Shown: piece after piece, positions 1 to 4,754 of the stretch
Layout of the letters: every line of letters starts with the position of its first letter
Position numbering within the stretch: the stretch's first letter is position 1
Origin: an uncultured Bacteroides sp.
Lineage (GTDB): Bacteria; Bacteroidota; Bacteroidia; Bacteroidales; Bacteroidaceae
Direction: 5' to 3'
DNA length: 10,839 nt
Assembly: GCA_900544075.1 (NCBI GenBank)
Contig: UQTJ01000065.1
Span: 1 to 10,839 of the forward strand
Notes under the pieces: generated by a model
Database searches by the model: none
The model's input: only the letters and a program-made list of their open reading frames with translations
What the model was told of the DNA's origin: nothing
Program-made: the position numbers and the translations under genes

Positions 1-50
1 AAGACCCCAACATTAAAAGTGTTGTGCTCTACCTGCTGAGCTAGCGAATC
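1..50 (-). tRNA. tRNA-Lys (anticodon TTT), 3' part cut off by window edge
   Basis: Read on the minus strand, the 5' end is at 50 with a seven-base acceptor strand GATTCGC, then TA, a D arm (GCTC/GAGC), and an anticodon stem CAACA/TGTTG enclosing the loop CTTTTAA. The anticodon TTT falls at 17-15. The variable loop begins, and the T arm and acceptor 3' strand lie outside the window. The gene has a clear upstream promoter at 88-118. Nothing suggests a pseudogene; it is simply truncated by the window. Confidence 0.93.
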
Positions 51-87
51 AAACCTGTTTGCTATCGTTGTTTCCCGATTGCGTGTG

Positions 88-118
88 CAAAGGTAGTACT
101 TTATTTTAAACCTGCAAA
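88..118 (-). promoter_or_regulatory. Bacteroidetes-type promoter for tRNA-Lys
   Basis: On the minus strand a -33 box TTTG (118-115) is followed after 19 bases by the -7 box TACCTTTG (95-88), a full match to the Bacteroidetes primary sigma consensus TTTG-N19/20-TAnnTTTG. The predicted start lies a few bases below 88, giving a leader of about 30 bases before the tRNA. The 29 bases from the -7 box onward (67-95) match the corresponding segment of the tRNA-Met locus (4462-4490) at 26 positions, so promoter and leader are shared between stable-RNA loci. Confidence 0.8.
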
Positions 119-185
119 ACTTTTCGCATATTTTTTCCATTTTTTTCACCGTAAAAGACAAGGCATTCTCACCGGAATCAATATG

Positions 186-1304
186 TCACTCATTTTCAAG
201 ATGTTCGTTCTTACCATTAATAAACAACAAATCTTTGTTTTTTATGTACCTTTGGTAATATGAAAGCAATAATGTAGTACATGGTAGAGCTATAATCATT
301 CCGAGCATACCCATCAATGCACCCCAAACAGATAATGAAAGAAGAATTATTGCCGGATTCAGACCTGTAATTTTTCCCATTATTTTAGGAACCAGGTACA
401 TATCCTGAATCAGCTGTACCACACAGAACACAACCAATGCCAGTCCAAGTATTATCCAAAAGCTCTCGCCTGTATCAGCGGCCTTCAATAGAGCTAAAAT
501 AATTGTCGGTATAAAACCGATAATCTGCAAATACGGTACCATATTGAGCAGTCCTATAAACAACCCCAGCCCTATCGCCAAAGGAAAGTCAATAATAAGG
601 AAACCTATACTGAAAAGAATACCGACACAAAATGCTACCAAAGCCTGACCTCGGAAGTATTTGTTCATGCTATCCTTGACATCATCCACTATGCCAAGCA
701 CCATACCTTTATGTTTCTCAGGCAATAAGCCAACCCAGCCACTGGCTATCTCTTCATAGTCAAGCAATATAAAGAACAGATACAGTAAAGTGATAAACAC
801 AGTGAATATAGTCAGTATAATATTGTATGAAGTGGAAAGAAGGGACCACATTTTAGGCAATAATCCCTTGACAGCCTCAATAAGATTATCCGAATTCAGA
901 TTCTCCTGTATCCATACCCAATTTACATTGTTATGCAAAAACTCTGTTATATCCTTCGGAATGGATGTAAATCTTCCTCCCTCTGCAAAATAAGCTTCAA
1001 TCAGCAACTTCAATTTTGCATATTCTTCAAGCATAGGAGGAACAATAAGGAAAGCGGCCCCTGCTATAACAACAATCACGGTCAACAACACAAGAAAAAT
1101 GGCCAAAGCTCTGTTCTTTACTTTAAGCTTAGTCTGATAAAACTTTACCAGCGGATACATGAGATATGCTATTATCCAGGCAATAAAGAAGGGGAGCAAC
1201 ACACCGCTTAACTTATTAAGAAGATACAGAACACCTGCAAACACAGCCACGCCCAATGCTCCGCGGACAAAGCTGTCGAAAGTAATTTTTTGAGAAGTAC
1301 TCAT
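186..1304 (-). CDS. AI-2E family transporter (polytopic membrane protein)
   Basis: A 372-residue inner-membrane protein of the AI-2E family (the family of E. coli TqsA/YdiK/PerM). Hydrophobic segments lie near residues 13-30, 33-55, 66-89, 157-182, 222-275 (at least two), 283-300 and 315-349. A more polar stretch at 90-155 separates the N- and C-terminal halves. Family signatures are YFRGQALVA (216-224) and LVPKIMGKITGLNP (304-317), followed by a glycine-rich last membrane region (327-340). Length is usual for the family. The substrate cannot be read from the sequence: members have been linked to autoinducer-2 export or to sodium/proton exchange, so the family name should not be taken as function. 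The gene is divergent from rsmI and monocistronic in this window. The ATG start at 1304 is the first in frame and precedes the first membrane helix. No clear terminator is seen between its stop and the tRNA-Lys promoter. Confidence 0.9.
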   Translation of the reverse strand: MSTSQKITFDSFVRGALGVAVFAGVLYLLNKLSGVLLPFFIAWIIAYLMYPLVKFYQTKLKVKNRALAIFLVLLTVIVVIAGAAFLIVPPMLEEYAKLKLLIEAYFAEGGRFTSIPKDITEFLHNNVNWVWIQENLNSDNLIEAVKGLLPKMWSLLSTSYNIILTIFTVFITLLYLFFILLDYEEIASGWVGLLPEKHKGMVLGIVDDVKDSMNKYFRGQALVAFCVGILFSIGFLIIDFPLAIGLGLFIGLLNMVPYLQIIGFIPTIILALLKAADTGESFWIILGLALVVFCVVQLIQDMYLVPKIMGKITGLNPAIILLSLSVWGALMGMLGMIIALPCTTLLLSYYQRYIKNKDLLFINGKNEHLENE

Positions 1305-1342
1305 CTATCAGAAATTATAATTGATTAATCTATATTCTATTG

Positions 1343-1350
1343 CAAAAATA
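1343..1350 (-). promoter_or_regulatory. Possible -7 box for the AI-2E gene
   Basis: On the minus strand TATTTTTG fits TAnnTTTG and lies 38 bases above the start codon at 1304. No TTTG is found 19-21 bases further upstream, so the call rests on one box only. Confidence 0.35.
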
Positions 1351-1475
1351 CAACTCTTAGTTAGAAAAACTAATTTCAAGGTACTAAAATTGAAAATAAT
1401 CCGCACTTTCAAGCTTTCAACATACAACTTCTGTTAAAATTACACTTGAAATCACCATTAAGAGCAAAAACTTTC

Positions 1476-1483
1476 TACCTTTG
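1476..1483 (+). promoter_or_regulatory. -7 box TACCTTTG upstream of rsmI
   Basis: TACCTTTG is an exact match to the Bacteroidetes -7 consensus and is the same octamer used by both tRNA promoters here. It lies 26 bases ahead of the rsmI ATG, leaving a short leader. The -33 region has no TTTG at the proper distance. The 205-base gap between the divergent AI-2E gene and rsmI therefore probably holds both promoters. Confidence 0.5.
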
Positions 1484-1509
1484 CTATTAATGACATCAAA
1501 AACTTAAAT

Positions 1510-2199
1510 ATGGGTAAACTATATGTAGTTCCTACACCGGTAGGAAACTTGGAAGACATGACACTTCGCGCCATTCGCGTACTGAAAGAAGCCGATTTGA
1601 TATTGGCTGAAGACACACGTACTTCGGGAATACTCCTGAAGCATTTCGACATAAAGAATCCTATGCAATCTCATCATAAATTCAACGAACATCAGACAGT
1701 AGAGCATATCGTGACACGCATCAAGGCGGGAGAAACCGTTGCCCTGATTTCTGATGCGGGTACACCGGCAATATCCGATCCGGGCTTCTTGGTTGTACGA
1801 GAGTGTGTACGAAACGGAATAGAAGTACAGTGTCTGCCGGGAGCTACAGCCTTCGTTCCTGCCATAGTATCCTCCGGTCTGCCTAACGAACGGTTCTGTT
1901 TCGAGGGATTCCTTCCGCAGAAGAAAGGAAGAATGACAAGACTTAATTCACTGGCCGATGAGAAAAGAACAATGATTTTCTATGAATCGCCATACCGCCT
2001 GGTTAAAACCCTTACACAGTTTTCTGAGATTTTCGGGCCTGAACGTCAAGTAGCCGTATGCAGAGAAATATCGAAACTGCACGAAGAATGCATGCGCGGC
2101 TCGTTGACAGAAGTCATACAGCATTTCACTGAAACCGAGCCAAGAGGGGAAATAGTGATTGTATTAGGAGGAAAAGAAGATGATAAAAACAAACAATAA
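1510..2199 (+). CDS. rsmI: 16S rRNA (cytidine-1402 2'-O)-methyltransferase RsmI
   Basis: A cytoplasmic SAM-dependent enzyme that 2'-O-methylates C1402 in the decoding centre of 16S rRNA. RsmI belongs to the tetrapyrrole-methylase fold. The 229-residue protein shows the family motifs in order: VPTPVGNLEDMTLRA near the N terminus, LAEDTR (about 32-37), ALISDAGTPAISDPG (about 77-91), LPGATAFVPAIVSSGLP (about 113-129) and FYESPYR (about 157-163). All of the core is intact. The protein stops soon after the catalytic domain and lacks the C-terminal extension of E. coli RsmI (286 residues); shorter forms are plausible for this phylum. The ATG at 1510 puts the conserved Val-Pro-Thr-Pro motif at its usual place. 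The lipoprotein gene follows 13 bases after the stop, which suggests co-transcription. Confidence 0.95.
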   Translation: MGKLYVVPTPVGNLEDMTLRAIRVLKEADLILAEDTRTSGILLKHFDIKNPMQSHHKFNEHQTVEHIVTRIKAGETVALISDAGTPAISDPGFLVVRECVRNGIEVQCLPGATAFVPAIVSSGLPNERFCFEGFLPQKKGRMTRLNSLADEKRTMIFYESPYRLVKTLTQFSEIFGPERQVAVCREISKLHEECMRGSLTEVIQHFTETEPRGEIVIVLGGKEDDKNKQ

Positions 2200-2212
2200 A
2201 ACAGCAATAATC

Positions 2213-3067
2213 ATGAAAAAAGTATTATTATTATCAGTATGCGTTGCAGCATTTATGTCGTCATGCAACAATTTAGGACAAAAGAAAGATGCACTTCAGG
2301 CACAAAATGATTCATTGATGTCTGAACTTTCAAACCGCAACGCGGAATTGGACGAAATCATGGGAGCATTCAACGAAATACAGGAAGGATTTCGTGAGAT
2401 TAATGAAGCTGAAAATAGAGTAGATTTGAACGGAAGCGTTATCGAAAGCCAATCGGCTGCAAACAAAATAAAAGATGATATCAAATTCATCAGCCAGAAA
2501 CTGAAAGATAACCGCGAAAAAATTGCCGAACTGGAAAAACAGCTGAAAAACAGCAATTACAAAAGCGCACAGCTGAAAAGAGCACTTGAAAATCTAACAG
2601 CTGAACTTGCGGCTAAACAGCAGCAAATAGAAACACTCCAGTCTGAACTGGCTTCTAAGAACATCAGAATAGCTGAACTGGATGAGGCTGTGACAGACCT
2701 TACTCAGAATGTAAGCCAGCTTTCTGCTGAAAATGAAGAAAAGAGCAAGACAGTAGCTGCACAGGACAAAGCACTGAACACTGCATGGTATGTATTCGGT
2801 ACTAAAAGCGAGCTGAAAGACCAGAAAATACTAAAAGGAAGCGACGTATTGAAAGACAATGATTTCAACAAAGAATATTTTACTGAAATTGATATCAGAA
2901 AAGAGAAGGTAATCAAGCTATATTCAAAACGTGCCGAATTGCTGACTACACATCCGGAAGGTTCATACAAACTGGAAAAAGATGATAAAGGACAATATTA
3001 TCTTGAAATAACCAACCCTAACAATTTCTGGAGCGTATCAAGATATCTTGTAATCCAAGTAAGATAA
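2213..3067 (+). CDS. Coiled-coil lipoprotein, Cbp1 (collagen-binding adhesin)-like
   Basis: A 284-residue predicted lipoprotein. The N terminus MKKVLLLSVCVAAFMSSC is a lipoprotein signal with cysteine 18 as the lipidation site. No acidic stretch follows the cysteine, so the Bacteroidetes surface-export signal is not obvious and the protein may face the periplasm. Residues about 25-200 are a long alpha-helical coiled coil rich in Glu, Lys, Gln, Leu and Ala (repeated AEL/ELE/SEL blocks). The last 85 residues look like a small compact domain ending in FWSVSRYLVIQV. A D-S-L tripeptide (33-35) fits the Bacteroides O-glycosylation motif D-(S/T)-(A/I/L/M/T/V). From memory of the family it resembles the proteins annotated 'Cbp1 family collagen-binding glycoprotein adhesin' of Bacteroides; no search was run. 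An in-frame ATG at 2180 overlaps rsmI and would spoil the signal peptide, so 2213 is preferred. No promoter of its own is seen. Confidence 0.8.
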   Translation: MKKVLLLSVCVAAFMSSCNNLGQKKDALQAQNDSLMSELSNRNAELDEIMGAFNEIQEGFREINEAENRVDLNGSVIESQSAANKIKDDIKFISQKLKDNREKIAELEKQLKNSNYKSAQLKRALENLTAELAAKQQQIETLQSELASKNIRIAELDEAVTDLTQNVSQLSAENEEKSKTVAAQDKALNTAWYVFGTKSELKDQKILKGSDVLKDNDFNKEYFTEIDIRKEKVIKLYSKRAELLTTHPEGSYKLEKDDKGQYYLEITNPNNFWSVSRYLVIQVR

Positions 3068-3086
3068 GATTTCTCCCATAAACAAC

Positions 3087-3135
3087 AAATGACACATGAA
3101 GCAGATTATAAATGTTTCATGTGTCATTTTATTTT
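3087..3135 (+). terminator. Strong hairpin terminator after the lipoprotein gene
   Basis: A perfect 14-bp stem (3087-3100 with 3116-3129; left arm AAATGACACATGAA) with a 15-base loop begins 19 bases after the stop codon and runs into a T-rich tail (TTTTATTTT). A-rich sequence on the other side lets it act in the opposite direction too, as a last barrier for minus-strand transcripts from the tRNA-Met/higBA region. Confidence 0.88.
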
Positions 3136-3172
3136 GTACAAATTAGTATTTTGCATAAAAAGCTACATAAAC

Positions 3173-3203
3173 AAAAAAGACATCTAAGAAACACACTTTC
3201 TTA
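3173..3203 (-). terminator. Duplicated tRNA terminator, positioned to end the higBA transcript
   Basis: On the minus strand a 7-bp stem TAAGAAA/TTTCTTA (3203-3185) with loop GTGTG is followed by a run of six T (3178-3173). It is the copy of the terminator at 4200-4230. Minus-strand transcription leaving higA at 3442 meets this hairpin next, so it is the likely higBA terminator. Confidence 0.72.
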
Positions 3204-3226
3204 AATGCCTGATAATTAAATCTCTG

Positions 3227-3268
3227 TAGCGGGAACCGGGATTGAACCGGTGACCTCATGATTATGAA
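3227..3268 (-). pseudogene. 3' fragment of tRNA-Met (anticodon loop to discriminator base)
   Basis: The 42 bases equal nucleotides 33-74 of the intact tRNA at 4254-4327: anticodon loop TTCATAA, 3' half of the anticodon stem, variable loop, complete T arm and acceptor 3' strand with A73. The 5' half (acceptor 5' strand, D arm, 5' side of the anticodon stem) is absent and replaced by unrelated sequence from 3269. It cannot fold as a tRNA. It is the tell-tale of tRNA-targeted integration rather than a random decayed gene, because the break is exactly at the loop border. Confidence 0.9.
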
Positions 3269-3397
3269 ACGCGTATAACGCATTATCTTCCAGCTTCTTA
3301 TAATGCTATTACATAGCACATTACACGTATTTTCAAGAGCGAATATAATATTTATTTTCATCCATAATCATATTGTTTCTTCTATTTTCCCCTCTAT

Positions 3398-3416
3398 TTG
3401 TGCAATTCTTGTGCAA
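3398..3416. repeat. Paired TTGTGCAA boxes (possible integrase arm sites)
   Basis: TTGTGCAA occurs at 3398-3405 and again at 3409-3416, separated by TTC, so the repeat period is 11 bases (one helical turn). It lies in the gene-free arm about 130 bases inside the distal repeat. Short direct repeats at this distance from the core are typical of arm-type binding sites of tyrosine integrases; that role is inferred. A related palindrome TTGTACAA lies at 4115-4122 near the other end and also outside the element at 3134-3141, so it is less informative. Confidence 0.45.
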
Positions 3417-3441
3417 ATGGGTTTTTTGGTGTTATTTTCTT

Positions 3442-3807
3442 CTATACTCCAAGCACGATATTTGCGTCAATATTGAGTTTTTTACTAATATCACGGGCAA
3501 CCTTCAAAGTAGGCTCGCAACGACCGGTCAAATAGTCGCTGACACGTGATGGGCTAACCCCAAGAAGTTCTGAAAGTTTCGCCTGATTAAGTCCCATTTC
3601 ATACATACGCAACTTTATAACATCTATCAATGAAGGAGACTTTATCGGATAATGTTCATCTTCATACTCCGATACAAGTTCAGACAATAAATCAAGCTCT
3701 ATCAAGTTCTTGTCAGTAAGTGGTGTATTGTCGTCAGTCAAAGGCAGAAGCTCTTCAATTCTTTCCATTGCTGCCCTATAAGCTATTTCATTCTGAATCT
3801 TTGCCAT
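3442..3807 (-). CDS. higA: HigA-family antitoxin, helix-turn-helix
   Basis: A 121-residue HTH protein that neutralises the HigB toxin encoded just upstream and, as in other HigBA pairs, probably represses the shared promoter. The N-terminal half (about 10-55) is acidic and helical (AAMERIEELLPLTDDNTP, then ELDLLSELVSEYEDEHYPI), the likely toxin-binding part. Residues about 60-95 form an XRE-type HTH with the recognition region LSELLGVSPSRVSDYLTG, followed by a C-terminal helix. The ATG at 3807 (MAKIQNE) leaves one base after the higB stop and matches the usual family start. An upstream ATG at 3825 (MQKIYS) would overlap higB by 17 bases and is less likely. Order toxin-first, antitoxin-second is the usual higBA order. 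The protein appears complete, with no frameshift. Confidence 0.9.
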   Translation of the reverse strand: MAKIQNEIAYRAAMERIEELLPLTDDNTPLTDKNLIELDLLSELVSEYEDEHYPIKSPSLIDVIKLRMYEMGLNQAKLSELLGVSPSRVSDYLTGRCEPTLKVARDISKKLNIDANIVLGV

Positions 3808-3808
3808 A

Positions 3809-4102
3809 CTATATATTTTTTGCATCTATCAAATCATATTCCGCATGAGTACCTATAAATCTAATCAGTACCGTTTTTATTGTAAACTTAACAACCACTA
3901 TCAAACGATGATTGTTTCCTCTTATATTGAATACATAATGCTGGTTCCCTACACTGTCAACGCTGTTGAACATCTTCTTTATATCAGAAAAACATGTCCA
4001 CTCTGCTTTTTTCACTTTCTGGAACCAGTCCTCAAGTGCAGTTTCTACATCAGGGTGTTCTGTATAGTATTCAACGATTTTACTTCTTGCTATGATTCTC
4101 AT
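3809..4102 (-). CDS. higB: HigB-family mRNA interferase toxin
   Basis: A 97-residue basic protein of the HigB_toxin family (RelE-like fold), expected to cleave mRNA on the ribosome when not bound by HigA. Family signatures are the tryptophan/aspartate region around W35-D40, the core YVFNIRGNNHRLIV (56-69) and the C-terminal LIRFIGTHAEYDLID (79-93). The conserved basic and histidine residues (R61, R66, H85) are present, so the toxin looks functional. The ATG at 4102 is chosen. A TTG codon two codons upstream (4108) is also in frame but offers no advantage. higA begins one base after the stop, so the two are co-transcribed from the promoter at 4120-4150. Confidence 0.9.
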   Translation of the reverse strand: MRIIARSKIVEYYTEHPDVETALEDWFQKVKKAEWTCFSDIKKMFNSVDSVGNQHYVFNIRGNNHRLIVVVKFTIKTVLIRFIGTHAEYDLIDAKNI

Positions 4103-4119
4103 AATCAATTGAGTTTGTA

Positions 4120-4150
4120 CAAATATATATATTATATTTTGAAATACAAA
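4120..4150 (-). promoter_or_regulatory. higBA promoter
   Basis: Minus strand: TTTG (4150-4147), a 19-base AT-only-rich spacer, then TATATTTG (4127-4120), a complete Bacteroidetes promoter match. The predicted start lies about 10 bases before the higB ATG, giving a very short leader. The palindrome TTGTACAA (4115-4122) overlaps the end of the -7 box and is a possible HigA operator half; this is an inference. Confidence 0.72.
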
Positions 4151-4193
4151 ATATTCACCCGAAATTCAGTAGAAGTATATAAAATGATGGTAT

Positions 4194-4295
4194 ATAAACA
4201 AAAAAGACATCTAAGAAACACACTTTCTTAAATGCCTGATAATTAAATTTCTGTAGCGGGAACCGGGATTGAACCGGTGACCTCATGATTATGAA
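4194..4295. repeat. 102-bp direct repeat, proximal copy (attL-like), part of intact tRNA-Met
   Basis: This partner of 3167-3268 has one mismatch. Here the tRNA sequence continues beyond 4295 into a full gene, so the element rebuilt, rather than destroyed, the tRNA. The repeat ends just past the tRNA terminator T-tract; sequence below 4194 is unrelated to that below 3167. Confidence 0.92.
4200..4230 (-). terminator. Intrinsic terminator of the tRNA-Met operon
   Basis: Stem TAAGAAA/TTTCTTA (4230-4212, minus strand), loop GTGTG, then six T at 4205-4200. It begins 24 bases downstream of the tRNA 3' end at 4254. The stem is AU-rich and modest, but an identical copy at 3173-3203 supports a preserved unit. 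Confidence 0.75.
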
Positions 4296-4327
4296 TCATG
4301 CGCTCTAACCAGCTGAGCTATCCCGCC
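4254..4327 (-). tRNA. tRNA-Met (anticodon CAT), copy adjacent to the higBA element
   Basis: A 74-base cloverleaf: acceptor GGCGGGA/TCCCGCT, D arm GCTC/GAGC with a 9-base loop, anticodon stem CATGA/TCATG with loop TTCATAA (CAT at 4293-4291), variable loop AGGTC, T arm ACCGG/CCGGT with loop TTCAATC, discriminator A. No CCA is encoded. The anticodon stem lacks the three G-C pairs of bacterial initiators, so this is an elongator type; an isoleucine tRNA read by lysidine modification cannot be fully excluded from anticodon alone. The first acceptor pair is G1-U72, a wobble. The last 42 bases coincide with the direct repeat of the element. Confidence 0.95.
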
Positions 4328-4387
4328 ATTGTTTTTATAAAAAACCGCCAGGCGTGGAAGCCACCCAACGGCTAAATCGTTGAATTG

Positions 4388-4461
4388 TAGCGGGAACCGG
4401 GATTGAACCGGTGACCTCATGATTATGAATCATGCGCTCTAACCAGCTGAGCTATCCCGCC
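4388..4461 (-). tRNA. tRNA-Met (anticodon CAT), promoter-proximal copy
   Basis: Identical over all 74 bases to the copy at 4254-4327, with anticodon CAT at 4427-4425. The two are separated by a 60-base spacer (4328-4387) that holds small inverted repeats such as CAACG/CGTTG and GTGG/CCAC, probably folded in the precursor transcript. Both are transcribed from the promoter at 4483-4514. Beyond the tRNA 3' end this copy does not share the terminator sequence, so the array most likely arose by older tandem duplication. Confidence 0.95.
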
Positions 4462-4482
4462 ATTGTTTCTCGATTGCGGGTG

Positions 4483-4514
4483 CAAAGGTATGACTATTTT
4501 TTTTATCATGCAAA
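4483..4514 (-). promoter_or_regulatory. Promoter of the tRNA-Met operon
   Basis: Minus strand: TTTG (4514-4511), 20-base spacer, TACCTTTG (4490-4483): a full consensus match. The 21-base leader to the first tRNA matches the tRNA-Lys leader at 18 positions (67-87), including the block CGCAATCG and GAAACAA. Confidence 0.8.
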
Positions 4515-4541
4515 TATTTTAGAACTTTTTTCTCTAAAAAA

Positions 4542-4602
4542 AAACGATTCGGCGTTTACTTTAAAACGACGAAGCGTTTTGTTTCAAATGACGAAGCGTT
4601 CT
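4542..4602. repeat. Three palindromic units at 22-base spacing
   Basis: Related 14-base units lie at 4544-4557, 4566-4579 and 4588-4601, exactly 22 bases apart. Each centres on an inverted repeat AAACG-N6-CGTTT; the second (AAAACG-acgaag-CGTTTT) is perfect, and units two and three share GACGAAGCGTT. They sit between the tRNA-Met promoter (-33 box at 4511-4514) and the START-like gene (4755). Two-turn spacing suggests a regulator-binding array; equally they may be small folded repeats. No other content was seen in 4515-4754 apart from a weak -7-like TTAATTTG at 4700-4707. Confidence 0.55.
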
Positions 4603-4754
4603 TAAAACGAGTATAATACACCTCTGAAAGCCCCCAATAACCGTCCGAACTATGTTGTATAATATAGAATTTATTATACCGATAGTCAAAAAAAATAGTT
4701 TAATTTGCCACCAAAACCTAAAAATCATAAAAATAAAACACAAACGAACAGAAA

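Larger units (their letters stand above)
3167..3268. repeat. 102-bp direct repeat, distal copy (attR-like)
   Basis: Identical to 4194-4295 except at 3222 (C here, T at 4249), an offset of 1027 bases. It holds, in minus-strand order, the 3' 42 bases of a tRNA-Met gene starting exactly at the first base of the anticodon loop, a short spacer, and the tRNA terminator hairpin with its T-tract. Identity stops at 3268/3269, where the tRNA sequence is replaced by unrelated DNA. This is the arrangement expected of the distal attachment site of an element inserted in the tRNA gene. Confidence 0.92.
3167..4295 (-). mobile_element. Integrase-less integrative element (CIME-like or remnant) carrying higBA
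   Basis: The 925 unique bases at 3269-4193 are bounded by 102-bp direct repeats, one completing an intact tRNA-Met and the other containing only its 3' half. Tyrosine recombinases commonly target the anticodon-loop or T-loop parts of tRNA genes and leave exactly this pattern. Inside are a 173-base gene-free arm (3269-3441) with two TTGTGCAA boxes, the higB-higA pair, and an 85-base arm to 4193 with the higBA promoter. No recombinase, replication or transfer gene is present. It may be a remnant of a larger element reduced to its addiction module, or a non-autonomous element moved in trans. Duplication by homologous recombination within a tRNA array, unrelated to an integrase, is the main alternative. 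Confidence 0.68.

Noticed and set aside
120..185. Terminator for the AI-2E gene
   Set aside because: The two CACCG blocks are direct, not inverted, repeats and no stem with a T-tract could be drawn.
2180..2212. Upstream ATG extending the lipoprotein gene into rsmI
   Set aside because: It would add 11 polar residues ahead of a textbook lipoprotein signal; the ATG at 2213 gives the proper signal length.
3269..4193. Integron-type toxin-antitoxin cassette
   Set aside because: The flanking repeats are tRNA-derived direct repeats, not folded attC sites, and no integron integrase or array is present.
3269..4193. Insertion sequence or transposon
   Set aside because: No transposase, no terminal inverted repeats; the long direct repeats derive from the tRNA locus rather than from short target duplication.
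3845..4231. Plus-strand 128-codon open frame opposite higB
   Set aside because: It is the antisense of higB and runs into the direct repeat; composition is Tyr/Lys/Ser-rich with no family resemblance, while higB matches its family in full.
4542..4602. CRISPR array
   Set aside because: The 22-base period leaves only about 8 bases between 14-base units; there are three degenerate copies and no cas genes, so it is not CRISPR.
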